Origin: Armigeres subalbatus
Taxonomy: Eukaryota; Arthropoda; Insecta; Diptera; Culicidae
Length of the DNA stretch: 64,000 bases
Assembly (NCBI RefSeq): GCF_024139115.2
Contig: NC_085141.1
Span: 405,111,612-405,175,611, forward strand
Direction: 5' to 3'
A program made the position numbers and the translations under genes. Position 1 is the first letter of the stretch, and every line of letters starts with the position of its first letter. Below the pieces are notes generated by a model. It did no database searches and was not told where the DNA came from. It saw only the letters and a list, made by a program, of their open reading frames with translations. Below are positions 11,680-23,096 of the stretch, in pieces.

Positions 11680-13342
11680 TTGAAGGCCAAGGAGAAAGGA
11701 TCGGCGGATCGGGATAGAAGAAATAGCTTCAACTTCACCCGTTTAGTATCGATATTAAAAAAAACGAATGGAAACCCCCAGTGGAGCAACCCAACGAAAA
11801 CAGCTGCGGTTGTTGCATTGCACCTCCGCCCGGCACCCGGGAGAGTTGCAAAACGAGAAGATTGTTTCAGGAAGGAAGCGGAAATAGCCGGCTAACGCCA
11901 TCACCTCCCGCACGCCAACCAAACCGAACCGAACACGAATCCAGTTTACGATATGTGCGGCGAATAAGGGATGAGCTGAGATGTTCTTCCGGGTTGATGC
12001 TGCAGTACACGACGATGTTGCAACCGGAAGGTCCAATGAAACCGACCGACGAAAAACCGACCAGACAAGCATAAAGTTAAATTGAGAACATGATCTCATT
12101 TCGGGGTTAGCTGGCGTTTTAAGCTTTCTTCTGGAAGGGAACAGTGGAAAGTCAGCACTCGGGCAGAGTTTAATTCAACTTGATGGGTTGCAGCGACCGT
12201 TTTGAGGTAGCCCGTTTGAATTTTACGCTCCGACTGCGGTGATGGTCGTCGTGAAGATCCCATTCGGACAGCTAGTTTGAAACTGCACAAGTTTTACACG
12301 CCAATAATTCGGTAAACTGTTTCGTTTTTTTAATGGGAGATGCGATGCGGGAGCTTCGTCTGGTAACTAACCGCTAGTGGAATCGGAGGAAAGGGTACCG
12401 AGTGATATATCCAGGATGTACCTTTTGAAGGTCCTAAAATTTATCAAATTTGAAATCAAATTTTTCTGAGGAAGGTCCCAAACGAACGTTTGACAATATT
12501 AAATAACAGTGTTTTGATTTTGTCAAGACTGAAAAGCCATCTCCGAAACATTGAACTGCAGTCGAAATTAATAGTTAAGATTAGGCGGCCGCCACTGTAA
12601 ATTTGCCACAGGTGGTTGTATATGGCAATTAGGCGGAAAAGAAATTGATTTCTCGGCAATGAAGCGGGAAGTCTGAAAATCTGAGTGTCCCGCCTAACCG
12701 AATTTCTTCCTCAGGGTTATGAAGCGGAGTCGATGATCGCTTGATCCGGCAGCCGAATTCATTTGTTGGTCGATTTCCTAGTAGAGAACGTCGATGTTCT
12801 GCGATATTGAGGTGATCCATGGATATAACACGTTAGGCCAAAAGTCGTCCAGCCGAATTATATTTGGTCGATTTGAACACAGTGGCAGGACTCCGGATTT
12901 GGAAGCGAGCAGTTGTATCCGAACCATTCCGGGTGAGTCTACTGGAACTGGAATTCTGTGGAATTTGAGCTACAAACTCTTTTTTTAGTTTTTTTTTCGA
13001 TGGAGTCAGGTACTGCACCCGCGAGCACTAGTGGCAAGAAAGGAAAACAGACTCAGACCGTAAGTTACTGTCGAAGGCTAGTAGCTTCCAATAGCATCCT
13101 CAGGGTTGAAGGGCTGACAGATTATCTGCTGCCCATTCATTCGGGTGATTCCACCGACCATCAAAACAGGAAGCTTTACGTGGGCTTCACAGCCGTGCGG
13201 ATAGCGGTGTCAGTTATCTGAGCGTATTTGCATGCTGTTGGATATTGGTTCGATTTCTGCCCTATTAAGGAGACAACTTTCGTAAAGCGAAAAATTGTCC
13301 ACTGGTTTACTGGATGTTGTGTAAATGTTCTGTCCGTTGTTT
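11680..13342. other. Unassigned, locally GC-richer DNA
   Basis: From 11,690 to about 12,300 the base composition rises in GC and both strands stay open in several frames (up to 114 codons). None shows a domain, and opposed frames are expected in such sequence. It may be unique host DNA. No repeat ends were found. Confidence 0.35.
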
Positions 13343-13617
13343 AACCCTTTCAGGCCCAAATTTTTCCAAGCAGTATTACCCAGTAAATTTGATATATTCC
13401 ATTTATTTTCGTGATTAATAATGAAGAAATGACAAAAAAAGTTGAAAAATATTTTTTGGGTTGTGCTAGACCATCCAAACTGTCCTTGAGTTCAGAACAT
13501 GCGATCTACAGCCAAAACACAAGCTTTTGGGATGTAATGCCAACAACAACAAGAAGAAGAAGAATTTCCAAACTATATAACGATGACAGTAGAATTCAAG
13601 GAGATGCAATGGATAAC

Positions 13618-13787
13618 CAGTGAACCTCCATGACTCAATATTCTATGACTCGATATCGACTTATGGAAGCAAATTATTCCTTATTGAAAAATATTTTCTG
13701 GGTTACTGTGATGGGTTTGAAGAGCAGCTTTCCAAAGGTTTTCCATTCCACATCTCCCTTCAATATCGACTCATAGAGGTTTGACTG
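13618..13787. mobile_element. Pogo/Tc1-like MITE, nested
   Basis: The left end CAGTGAACCTCCATGACTC is the approximate inverse of the right end GAGGTTTGACTG. Repeated GACTCGATATCGACT-type motifs lie at both subterminal ends. This alternation of a CAGT-type terminus with an ACTCGATAT subterminal motif recurs at 45,991. It lies inside the TTAA-type element and therefore probably arrived later. Confidence 0.6.
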
Positions 13788-13815
13788 TAGTTGAATACGT
13801 ATCAAAAGCTTAAGT

Positions 13816-14910
13816 AGTAAATATAGCCACGGCTACAACTGTTGACTGCACCTCAAGGATAGTTTGGATGACTTAGAACATCTAAACTATCTGCCGATCT
13901 ATTTTATACTTTCAGGAGATGTAACGGGTGTGGTTGAACTCGTATCAAAATTTTATGTAAGGAAAAAAGCTACTGTCACAAATGTTGATCGAACGTCACG
14001 AACATAAGAAGAGTTTGGATTACTCAGAATATCTCAGATCAATGATATCTCGATGATCGCGCGACTGATGCAAACACGCCGTTCGTGAACGTAAACTCTG
14101 AACGTAAAGCATTGAATGACAAAAAACAAATGACCTAGAATTTTCCACGTTAGATACGTTCCACGTTAGATAAATAATTTTTAACGGGGGGACTTCCTAG
14201 GAGCTATAATGGATATAACTGAATGCATATTGAAGCTATGAGTACTGAAAAAAGGCTTTCTTGTAGCTGTAGATCACAAGTCCCGAACTCAAGGACAGTT
14301 TGGATGACCCAGAATGTCTCAAAATTATCTTACGATATTTGATGACCTCCCAGGAGCTGTAATGGATATAAATTAATGCATATTGAAGATCTGATCTGAG
14401 TACTGAAAAAATACTTTCTTGGAGCGGTAGATCTCAAATCCCGAACTCAACGATAGTTTGGATCACTCAGAATATCTCTATCTCACGATATCTGTTGACC
14501 ACCTATGAGCTGTAATGGATAGAACTGAATGTATATTGAAGCTTTGAATCCTGAAAAAGGACTTTCTTGTAGCTGTAGATCACAAGTCCAGACCTCAAGG
14601 ACAGTTTGGATGACCCAGAATATCTCAAAATTATCTTACGATATCTGATGACCTCCCAGGAGCTGTAATGGATATAAATGAATGCATATTGAAGATCTCA
14701 GTACTTTCTTGTTGCTGTAGATCACTAGTCCCGAACTCAAGAATATTTTGGATGACCCAAATATCTCAAAACTATCTCACGATATCTTATGCCCTCCCAG
14801 GAGTTGTAATGGATATAACTGAATGTATATTGAAGTTTTGAGTACTGAAAAAAGAGTTTCTTGCAGCTGTAGATCACAAGTCCCGAACTCAAGGCTAGTT
14901 TGGATGGCCT
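13816..14910 (+). repeat. ~155-bp tandem array, about seven units
   Basis: Units are marked by GGAGCTGTAATGGATATAA and CAAGTCCCGAACTCAAGG. The best units start near 14,205, 14,357, 14,511, 14,666 and 14,806, spacings of 140-155 bp. Two more diverged units extend left to 13,816. Neighbouring units differ by point changes and short deletions, for example a shortened spacer in the 14,666 unit. Confidence 0.8.
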
Positions 14911-15226
14911 AGGACGTCCAAGGAAGGTTGAAAATAGTTTATTGTTTATCACGGTAACTCTACGGATACGTTTGAATAAAAATCTTATTTTGAAACAGTA
15001 CCATTCGCTACAAATATACTTAACATTTTCTCTTTCCTAACTTCACCGTGTTCAGGACGTTCTAGGTTGTCGTAAGGCCTTAATCGCCCATGCCTGATAT
15101 TTTTCCCTGATAGGGGAGTTAATTTCAATCAATTTTGCTGAAGACAGTGTTCATTTTTATCCATCGTGCGATTTTATACATCCATTTTTCTTTTGGGGTC
15201 ATATATGACCCCGTGGGCCTGAAGGG

Positions 15227-15819
15227 TTCAATGCCAGGTAATAAGTATTTAGTCTACCATCGAAAACGGTGATTCTGCCTTTTGTGGTATTCGAAAAGTA
15301 ATTTTTACATTGTTTCTCTTTGACTGAATAATCAGATTGCATCTGTTGATGCTGGACTTTCCAAAAATTTCCGACACTATCTTGTAGATTGAAAAGCAAA
15401 ACAGCGACAATGGAATATAAGAGATTATGTCCCGCGATAGATTTCTTAGCAGTCAACTGAAGACGCTGTCGGTTTTTGACAAATAGCCGTGTGGAAGAAG
15501 GAGAAAAATGTTCCATTCCAGGAAGATTCGGAAACGATCTGGGAGGGATCAGAAACTCGGCGCTCACTGAAAAGTTCTCCTTTCTGGAGCGGACTTCTCC
15601 GGCATTCTATGATTACTCATCGATTTCTTGAACAAGGATGTTTCTCTAGCTGTGCGCTTCACTCACTGAAGCTGAGCCATCTTCTCCGTAATTAAATTAG
15701 GTTTGAATAAGAAGTCATACAGAGCACGTGCCAGGTACTCTTTGCCGTAGCGGAAAGGGAAAACTGCATGCGATCTTCTTGGCTCGATGGGCGTGGATGC
15801 GGAAAGGATAGATAGGTCA
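15227..15819. other. Unassigned DNA
   Basis: A 122-codon minus frame (15,199-15,567) starts inside the preceding MITE end and has no visible domain. It is probably fortuitous. Nothing else is supported. Confidence 0.4.
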
Positions 15820-15831
15820 TTTCAAAGAATA

Positions 15832-15869
15832 TTTTTTTTTTTTTGTGCTTTATTAATGTGTTTTTTTAA
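15832..15869 (-). mobile_element. 38-bp retroposed 3'-end stub
   Basis: A tract of about 13 T followed by GTGCTTTATTAATGTG interrupts two copies of TTTSAAAGAATA (15,820-15,831 with C, 15,870-15,881 with G). On the minus strand it reads TTAATAAAGCAC plus poly(A). This is what an extremely 5'-truncated target-primed insertion would leave. One base of the 12-bp duplication differs. Confidence 0.6.
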
Positions 15870-15884
15870 TTTGAAAGAATAGAA

Positions 15885-16065
15885 CATTTAGCAGAATGGG
15901 ACATTTGGCCGAATACGACATTGGCCAAATGACTTATTCAGTAAATAAACCTATTCGGCTAATGGACGTATTCGGCCAAATGGCCTATTTGGTCAAATGA
16001 TCTATTCGACCCGATGACTTTGGGCCAGATGGGTTTCGGCCAAACAACCCAAACGATATGATATT
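15885..16065. repeat. GGCCAAATGACC minisatellite, short block
   Basis: Diverged copies of the 17-bp TTCGGCCAAATGACC-type unit repeat here. It is the same family as at 19.66-20.58 kb. Confidence 0.75.
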
Positions 16066-17034
16066 AATATTTACCGGCAGCGGCGTTTGTTAGAATTTCG
16101 GCCGGCGGCGACGGCGTTTTCGGCGTTACGCCGAAGGCCATTTTAGCCGGCAGCGGAGGCGGCCTGAATCGGCGTTGCGATTTTTTCTACGTTTCTTCAA
16201 GATTTTTTTTTGCATTTTTTCGGGATGTTTTCAAGAATCTTTTGAATGTCGCCAGACAAATCTGATAAGAAGTTTCCATAGATAATATTTATTTGAAAAA
16301 AATATTTTCGGATTTTCCACGGGAACTTCCGGAAGCGGTTACATGGGGACTGTCTAAAGTATCATCTTCAAATTGTTATTTGAGTGTAATACCTGCACTG
16401 CGTAATCAGATAAGTTTCATTTTGCCTCTTTCGCCCAGGGACCTCCGGAACCGTAATGTAATGCAATAGTGAGGACAATTTACTTTCAATTTAAGTTATT
16501 TGAAATAGCTTTTCTCAGTACATTTCTTCAGGGACTACAACCCAAAGTTAAGCCGGTTAGCCAAATTCTGAAGAACCATTCTGCTCTAACAATTAATACC
16601 AAGAAATAGTAGTATGGGCGGTATAGGTTTTGTGTAGATTCAAGATTATTATTATTGTCTTAATTATAGAGTCCTGCAGTCCTGAACAGGCTCATCTTTA
16701 ATTCGAAATAAATTTGCTTGTTTTGTTCAGAAAATATTCATGTGATCCGAAAAAATATTATTTCGGCCGCAGAATAAGACTTTTCGTATCCCATCAAACC
16801 AGAAACTTGTTCTAGCACAGTGATGGAAAATCAAAGCAAAACCATTGAATATTATGTAATAGAATTTGACTTCTTCATTGGAATCTATAAGAGTTGAAAA
16901 GCTTAAAATTTTTGGTTATTGGTGGCATGATTGGAGAAGAATGTCCTTTAAGTCGTGTTTAGTACATTTTTTTCCTAAAAACTATCAGATATTGGTCCAA
17001 AGTTGTATTTTTTCTTAGTCCTGCTGTTTTTGAA
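16066..17034. other. GGCGGCG-rich tract then unassigned DNA
   Basis: Positions 16,070-16,190 are rich in GGCGGCG/CGGCGTT words and resemble 19,256-19,380 in inverse orientation. The remainder to 17,034 has no recognised content. Confidence 0.45.
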
Positions 17035-17434
17035 AGCGACTCCGACCACCAACCCACTCCCTTTAGAATTATATTTTATTGACTCAACAATTTACAGAGC
17101 CCAGTAGTGCTTCCAAGTTACCGACAAACTCACTCCATAATTGGATTTTTCTTAATTCGAATAGGTCCAATGTCGATTTTGGTCCTCAACCAACCCACTC
17201 AATAGTTGGGGTTTTCTTGATGCGACTAAATCCAATATCGACTCCGATCATCGATCAAGCCACTTCCTAGCTGAATTTTATTGAACTAACAGGTCCAATG
17301 GTGTCTTCAAACCATTGACTTACTTCAGAGTAGAATTTTTCTTGATCTTAGTCTCAACAAACAAATTAAGCTGAATTAGCTAGTTTTTGGCTGAAGAAGT
17401 CTATTTTTTCACTAAATAGTAATTCGAGTCAAGT

Positions 17435-17541
17435 ACGATACACTGAAGACGGCCTTACTGTTGAGGTCGAAATACGTATCTGTCAAGATACAATTAAGTA
17501 GTGGAATTCAATGGTATTGTACAAACTCGTCTTATGATCAG
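17435..17541 (+). repeat. Copy of the hammerhead-bearing palindromic repeat
   Basis: This single arm matches the right arm of the 36-kb palindrome: AGTCAAGTACGA, CTGAAGACGGCCTTACTG, GGTCGAAATACGTATC and CTCGTCTTATGA occur in that order. Only one arm is present, so this is a half-copy. Confidence 0.8.
17437..17486 (+). ncRNA. Hammerhead ribozyme-like motif
   Basis: The core CTGAAGA (17,443-17,449, fitting CUGANGA) is followed by a stem of GGCCT and AGGTC (one G-U pair) and then by GAAA (17,469-17,472). ATACGTATC follows, giving a self-complementary short helix III and C17 at 17,480. The next bases TGT can pair with ACA just before the core. One unpaired base (C17,450) sits between the core and helix II, which departs from the consensus and may impair cleavage. 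Activity is inferred, not shown. Confidence 0.5.
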
Positions 17542-17647
17542 TGCAACTTCCAATGTTTGTTGGGGTAGGTTCGATGGCGATTTGGGCCACTAACAACTCC
17601 ATTCCAGAGACGAGTAACAAACAGGGTTATGTGGATTCCTATCATCG

Positions 17648-17671
17648 TTTTTTTTTTCAGTCTTTATTAAA
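17648..17671 (-). mobile_element. 24-bp retroposed 3'-end stub
   Basis: Ten T followed by CAGTCTTTATTAAA lie between perfect 10-bp copies of CCTATCATCG (17,638-17,647 and 17,672-17,681). On the minus strand it reads TTTAATAAAGACTG plus poly(A), the 3' end type seen at 25,280. Confidence 0.75.
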
Positions 17672-17754
17672 CCTATCATCGGTCTACTAGCGTCAGAGTT
17701 GGATTTTTTTGACGTAACTAAGTCCAGTAATCATCGACCGGCTTTTATTTTTTC

Positions 17755-18075
17755 TTGATCCGAATATGGCCGATGGTGATTTCGGCCAAAGGGCTTTTCG
17801 TGATCCAACTAGCTCCGACAACGACTCTTACCATTAACCATCTTCGTATTCGATCAAATGATCTATTCGTTCAAACGACATTATCGGCCAAAAACGGCAT
17901 TTTCAACCAAATGATCTGGCCATTTCGCCAAACAATTGACCATATAATCCGTTCAGCAATGACATTTGGACTAGACGACCTGTTATGGCAAATGGTTTTA
18001 TCGGCCAAATTACCAGTACGGATGTATTTCACTTTCGGCCAATGGAATTTTCTAGGCATTTCTTATGGACTAGAT
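17755..18075. repeat. Diverged GGCCAAATGACC minisatellite
   Basis: Recurrent TCGGCCAAA and CAAATGATC words at loose ~17-bp and doubled spacing link this stretch to the main array at 19.96-20.58 kb. The open frames on both strands are products of the array. Confidence 0.55.
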
Positions 18076-18720
18076 GGAGAATTTTCTGTACAAATCCAAA
18101 AAAAATCCTTGAGAACTTCGAACAATTTTCCGTTGAAACCCAAAGAAGTTTTTGTTGAAATCTACGTTTTGAACTATCTTCCGCGGAAACTCTGAGAAGT
18201 TTTCTCGTAAAAGTTCCAGAAAATATCCCATGATAATTTCTTGGAGTCTCCTGCGGGTAATACAAAGAATTTTGTGTGTTGACGTTGGCTATGCCAAATT
18301 AGCCATCTTTATTAATCTATACTGAGAAAACCAACAATAAAACATTCCTTCTACCAGTCAACATCTCCTACAACAATGAAGAACTTTTTGTGTAAATTTT
18401 GAAGAATACACCAACAGAAACTTTACAGGAACTTTCCATGGATATTCTGAATATTTTCCTGTAGAAATTGGGAACATGTTTTCGTGAAAATTCTGAAGAG
18501 TTTCGCATGTAAAATCCGTAGGATTTTCCGTTAAAATTCCAAATAATTTTCTTTGAAAATTCCAAAGAGTTCTCGAAGTTTTAAAATAGTTCCCGTTGAA
18601 AATTCATATTTTTTAAATTATAATTCTTAAAAAACTTAAAGAACTTTCTGGGAAAGTTCATTAGTTTTTTTTCGGCGAAATTCAAAAGAATATCTCGTTA
18701 ATGTCTTGAAAATGGTCAAA
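18076..18720. repeat. ~30-bp minisatellite rich in GAAAATTCC
   Basis: Words such as GAACTTCGAA, TTTTCCGTTGAAA and GAAAATTCCAAAGAGTT recur at roughly 25-32 bp. The frames open on the minus strand have internally repeated F-x-x-K patterns for this reason. A similar block lies at about 19,000-19,250 and a shorter one at 47,590-47,720. Confidence 0.55.
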
Positions 18721-18724
18721 ATGA

Positions 18725-19255
18725 TCAATTCAGCTGAACGACATTTTCGACCGAATGTCCTTTGAGGTCAAATGGTCCTTTTTGTCAAACCACCCTTTCG
18801 GCCAATTGAGCTATTCGGCCCACCCGTTTTTTAGCCAAAGAAACTGTTCGACCAAATGACATTTTCGGCCAAATTAAGCTAGATGGGCTTCTGCCAAATG
18901 GTTTATTAGGTCAAACGACATATTCGGCCAACCAACTTCCAGTCTTGTGGTCTTCGGTCAAATGGCTTTCTGCCGAACGATACTTTACGTTCAAAAAATC
19001 TATTTCAACAAGAAATTCTTTAGATTTCAATGGGAAACTCTTCGCGATTTCCACTCTAAGTTTTTCATAAGAATTTTGGAGAGCTTTTCGAAATTACAAC
19101 GAAAAATTGTATGATAGCTTCATAGAAATCATTGGTATTTTACCAAAAATTCTCTAGAGTTGACGTGATGTTGTAGGGTTCAATAAGAAAATTCTACGGA
19201 AATTCCTCTGAATATTTGAAACTTTCACTGCAAATTTTGCGGACTACTTTAAATT
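18725..19255. repeat. Mixed GGCCAAATGA and GAAAATTC minisatellite
   Basis: The first half (to about 18,990) repeats TCGGCCAAATGA-type words. The second half repeats GAAATTCTTTAGA/TTCGAAATTACAACG-type words. Confidence 0.5.
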
Positions 19256-19395
19256 TGGATCGGCGTAGATAATTATAGATCAGCGGCGTAAAGAATTTTA
19301 AATGGCGGCCACGTCGATACAAAATGTCGGCGGCGGCGGCGTGCCAAAAACTGTTGGCGGCGGCGGAACACACCTTCAATGAGCGGAAAAAACGA
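19256..19395. repeat. GGCGGCG-rich tract
   Basis: GCGGCGTAAAG, GGCGGCCACG and GGCGGCGGCGG words cluster here. The tract resembles 16,070-16,190, so the two may bracket one compound element. Confidence 0.45.
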
Positions 19396-19719
19396 GGCCG
19401 TACTTGATTCACTAATATTCATTCCAATACACGAATTTTGACGCTGCAGGAACTCAATGAGCGTTTTGTAGGATGGATCATTGGTTGTTGCCACACAATC
19501 CACTTACGCCTCGAGAATGTTGTCTGGAAAACGAGCGTGGAGCAAGTGACTAAAAATGGTGCTCCAAGCTTCCACTGGTGCACCTACTGTCGGAGTATCT
19601 TGATGTGCTGCTCGAAGTCATTGACAATCATGTGTAGTGAAGGGGGAGGGTCGTTTGATCGAAACCCATTCGGCCGAAAGCCATTTGGCCGGATGCCACC
19701 TGGCCGAAAGCCGAGACGT

Positions 19720-19945
19720 CTTACTACTCACTTTGCGCATCTCACTTTTTACAGAAAAAGGTGATAAATGAAGATTGAGAAGTGAGACGTCTTACTTCTC
19801 AATCCTCATTTCTCACTTCTCACTGTAAAAAAAGAGGAGCGCGAAGTAAGTAATGAGACGTCTCACTACTCATTTCGCGCTTCTCTTTTATTACAGTGAG
19901 AAGTGAGAAATTAGGAGTGAGAAGTGAGACGTTCAAAATAATACT
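19720..19945. repeat. Palindrome of GAGAAGTGA repeats
   Basis: The best hairpin spans 19,809-19,911 and is centred on GACGTC. TTTCTCACTTCTCACTGTAA is the left terminus and its inverse the right. Outer copies of GAAGTGAGACGTCTTACTTC form further inverted pairs. It interrupts or abuts the 17-bp array. Confidence 0.7.
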
Positions 19946-19954
19946 CTTCGAATG

Positions 19955-20582
19955 ACCTATTTGGCCAAATGTCCTATTTCGCAAAATTATCCTTTTGGCC
20001 TAATGACTCTTGGGGCCAAATAACCCTTTTGGTCAAACGACCCTTTCGGCTAAACGCCCCTTTCGGCCTAATGACTCGTTCGGCCAAATGACCCTTTCGA
20101 CCAAATGACCCTTCTGGCCAAACAACCCTTACGGCCAAACGACCATTTCGGCCTAACAATTCTTTCGGCCAAACGACTCTTTCGGCCAAACGACCCTTTC
20201 GGCCAAACAACCCTTTCGGCCAAATTACCCTTTCGGCCTAACGACACCTTCCGGCCAATCAACCCTTTCGGCCAAATTACCCTTTCGGAAAAATGACTTT
20301 TTCGGCTTAATGACCCTTTCGGCCAAATGACTCTTTCGGCCAAATGACCTTTCGGCCAAACCACCCTTTCGTCCAAATTACCTTTTCGGTCATCCGAATC
20401 TTTCGGCCTATCGACTCTTTCGGCCAAATTACCCTTTTGGCCAAATGACCCTTTCGGGCAAACGTCCCTTTCGGCCAAATGACTTTCGGCCTAATGGTCT
20501 GCTCGGCCAAATGGTTTATTCGGCCAAACAACTTTCGGCCTAGTGGCATTCGGCCAAATGGGAATGGGTTTCGGCCAAACGA
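19955..20582 (+). repeat. 17-bp minisatellite, about 35 copies
   Basis: The unit is TTCGGCCAAACGACCCT, with common variants CAAATGACC and CAAATTACC. Most intervals are exactly 17 bp. Because 3 x 17 is 51, any open frame repeats every 17 codons. That explains the long minus-strand frames full of FGRKG and LAERV words. A few related units also occur at 19,660-19,715. Confidence 0.9.
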
Positions 20583-20589
20583 CCCTTCC

Positions 20590-21003
20590 CCCTTGCCACA
20601 AAGGTGTGCGTGCTTGATAGTAATATTGCTTCCGCTTCTGCCTCACACGCAAGAGGTCGTGGGTTCAATCCCAGATACGTTCCTTTCTCCTACTTTGTAT
20701 CTTTCTGTATATTTCTCATGTTCTAGCAATCGCTAGAACTGGAAATGGACTTCCATGCCGAAATGGACTGTATTTCCTATACCTTGATTTTAACTTTTCT
20801 AGCAGTAACTAACCTAACCCAAAACATTCCAATAAATTCCGCATGAGCTCATGGCTCATGCCTACAGAGGTACATTCGGCTTGCAGAGAGCGAGTGATTG
20901 CATCATAATTTCTTCTCGCTTTCCAATATTGACATGCGTTCTGACGTACAAGAGCAGCTGTTCTGGTCATAATGGAGTAGCAACTACGAGCAGTCAATCA
21001 AGC
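20590..21003 (+). mobile_element. Composite SINE-like repeat with tRNA-type B box
   Basis: GGGTTCAATCCC at 20,661-20,672 fits a polymerase III B box. The body follows with CTCCTACTTTGTATCTTTC, TTCTAGCAATCGCTAGAACT, ATTCCAATAAATTCCGCA and finally GGAGTAGCAACTACGA. The same blocks occur in the same order on the minus strand at 44,150-44,750, so head and body form one family. This copy has lost part of the distal body. No clean A box could be fixed. Confidence 0.65.
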
Positions 21004-22547
21004 TCAAGCTCAAACCTAATATCTGCGCAGTTTCTGAATACCCTTGAAAAACCGTGCAACAATCGTCCGAAAAAGGCAGTGCGGGTCGTGTATCAATGAG
21101 GATCACAAGCGTTGGAATCAAAACAAATTGAATAGTAAAACCATTTTTCTGAGAAGGCCTTTTTGAATTAAACGCTCTTTTGCAAATCATACTTTCATTC
21201 TTCACGCTTAATAATCCTCGGCAAGTATTGTTTTCACTCAATTGACATTTGAGACAGTGATTTTCCTCTACTTCTGTGTACAAGCAGTCATTATCAGCAC
21301 CAGCCTGTGACCCAAGCAGTTTTAGAAGAAATTTTTCATGTAGTACGTTCAACGTTTTTTGTTATGAGGGAAAAACAATCTCGGATCTTTGGCTTCTAGT
21401 GACAGTAACTGAAGCCTCTTTTATCACAAAACAAATCTGATTTTAAGTTCTTTCGCCTGAAAGACATGTTTTAAAGATAATCTGTTTGAATTAAAAGTCT
21501 CCTTGATTTCAGATATACAATTATACCCATAATCAGTTTTATGTTGTCCCGACATTTTCAGCCATTTTTTTTATCTAATGGCCTTTATTTCCTAACGCCA
21601 TTTTTGACAAGTAAACTATTTCATTTCATTTGCCTTTTCGCACTCACAGCAAATATTCCAAAAATACTTCTCCATACAACATTTGTGCAAAATACTCGTC
21701 CAAGCCATCATTCCAATCCTCCGGTCTAACAAATCCAAATCAATCCATCAGTGGCAGCCATCAGGCACTCGACAACTGCTCTTTGTACACACGAACATGA
21801 ACTGAACGAAAAAACCAAATGCTCCACTCATACAGCTCTTCGAAATGCAGTGCAGCACAAAGATCAGAGCTAGACAAATTTACGTGTTCGCTAAACCTTC
21901 CCAGTTCCCACCCGACTCAGCAGAAAGACTCGATAGCACTCGTCATATGGCTGATGTTTATCCATCGTTAGAATATTCCATCCATCCATCCTGCCAGCCT
22001 GCCACATCCTCGGGAAAGCGGGAAAAACAGATCGTTTGCAATTACTTTACATTGCCATTCGGCAAACAAATTACTTTTTCCACGATTATTTATGGCAGCT
22101 TGATCGGGTCCGTGCATAACTCTGGAACAGGGAGCGAGACAGATTCGCCAAAAGTTTCACCATCCAGCGCTCGATGATGGGATAGGAGGGAGGAGCACCC
22201 ATGGCGATGATGGCGTGTAAAGCCGAGATCCAAGCTGTTGAGTGAACGCTAGCTGGCTGGGGCGCCCGGATAGTTGGACATAAGCGAAGTTTCATACTAG
22301 AAATGGACCAAAATGTGGACCATTCTTCACATTTACAAATTGTTCAAAATAAAATCGATGGGGTGGACAAGGAGTCTATTATCTTCAAATATATTTTAAA
22401 ATACTTCTTTTGACAATGTAATATGTCATGCTTAAAGTCGTGATTTTTGGACACCTCGAGCCCCACAGTGAAAGATCCCAAACTGAACATGTGGAGTAAG
22501 CATCGAAGAGTGGGTTGGCCCTCCCACTTCAGTAATAGTCCCTAATA
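21004..22547. other. Unassigned DNA
   Basis: No coding sequence or repeat could be supported. Part of 21,850-22,300 is less AT-rich and open on both strands without a recognisable domain. Confidence 0.4.
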
Positions 22548-23096
22548 TTGGTGCTATATTTGACGAATTTTTCAAAGAGCCTCCAGTCGATGCCAGAGTC
22601 GAATACACAGATTAATAAATGCCATTCTTTTGGCCCGTACCCCACTTGTTGGGATGTTTCTGATTGGGATGAAAACGAAAGGCCATCCCAATGCAATATG
22701 GTTGCTGCGTGCCGTTTGAACCCGACATCGCAGACTCCAGCGGCGAGCTATTTGTATATGGGCTCGAGTTCCGATGGCGATGGGGTCCTGGAAACCGTCA
22801 TATCGCTGATTGATGGAGAATCCGGCGCAGTTCGGAGCAGCAGCAGCTTCTCTGTTCGGGGAAATGGGAGCGTTGATTTACGGTTAATACTTCCCGAAAG
22901 GTATGCGCACGGGCTACAAGTGTTCTGTACACGGGTCGGGAAATGGAACGGCATTCGAATGCAAATGATTGATTCCGGGGGCCAAATACTTGGAAAGGAG
23001 ATCGTTATTGTCAAACATTTCGAGATGATTTATGGCTGCCATTTTGGCATATTCGGAATGATGAACAGCGAACTTTGTGTCGTCATTTATCACTAA
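22548..23096 (+). CDS. Unrecognised 182-codon open frame
   Basis: This is the longest uninterrupted frame in the window outside mobile elements and simple repeats. It lies in a locally GC-richer patch. The predicted protein has a serine-rich middle (about residues 75-110, including the run SSSSF) and no signal peptide, membrane segment or motif I recognise. The opposite strand is also open for 88 codons, which suggests composition rather than selection. No convincing splice sites, promoter or polyadenylation signal were tied to it. It could be a chance frame, a single exon of an unknown gene, or a decayed element. A non-coding explanation is more likely. Confidence 0.15.
   Translation: MVLYLTNFSKSLQSMPESNTQINKCHSFGPYPTCWDVSDWDENERPSQCNMVAACRLNPTSQTPAASYLYMGSSSDGDGVLETVISLIDGESGAVRSSSSFSVRGNGSVDLRLILPERYAHGLQVFCTRVGKWNGIRMQMIDSGGQILGKEIVIVKHFEMIYGCHFGIFGMMNSELCVVIYH

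Larger units (their letters stand above)
13346..15226. mobile_element. TTAA-type MITE carrying a satellite array
   Basis: The left end reads CCCTTTCAGGCCCA and the right end reads GGGCCTGAAGGG, inverse ends differing by one T. They are flanked by TTAA on the left and TTCA on the right. A second inverted layer lies inside: CCATCCAAACTGTCCTTGAG at 13,472-13,491 is the inverse of a motif in the satellite at about 14,895. TTAA-flanked short-TIR elements without coding capacity are usually piggyBac-related MITEs, so that is the likely class. The interior is occupied by the ~155-bp array and a nested pogo-like MITE. Confidence 0.65.
17035..17830 (+). repeat. Diverged ~85-bp tandem repeat
   Basis: Units share ACCAACCCACTCC..., TTTTCTTGAT, ACTAA and GGTCCAATG(T/G)(T/C)G in the same order, for example near 17,040, 17,125, 17,200 and 17,275, and again after 17,560. 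The array is split by the palindromic-family insertion at 17,435 and a 24-bp retroposed stub at 17,648. Confidence 0.6.

Noticed and set aside
11755..12099. 114-codon minus frame opposite a 97-codon plus frame
   Set aside because: No recognisable motif in either, and mutual overlap suggests composition rather than coding.
19974..20549. Several overlapping minus-strand frames with FGRKG and LAERV repeats
   Set aside because: They are produced by the 17-bp minisatellite, whose 51-bp superperiod keeps frames open.
19955..20582. Regular short repeats that might suggest a CRISPR array
   Set aside because: Units are contiguous 17-bp tandem copies with no unique spacers, no cas genes, and the sequence is eukaryotic.
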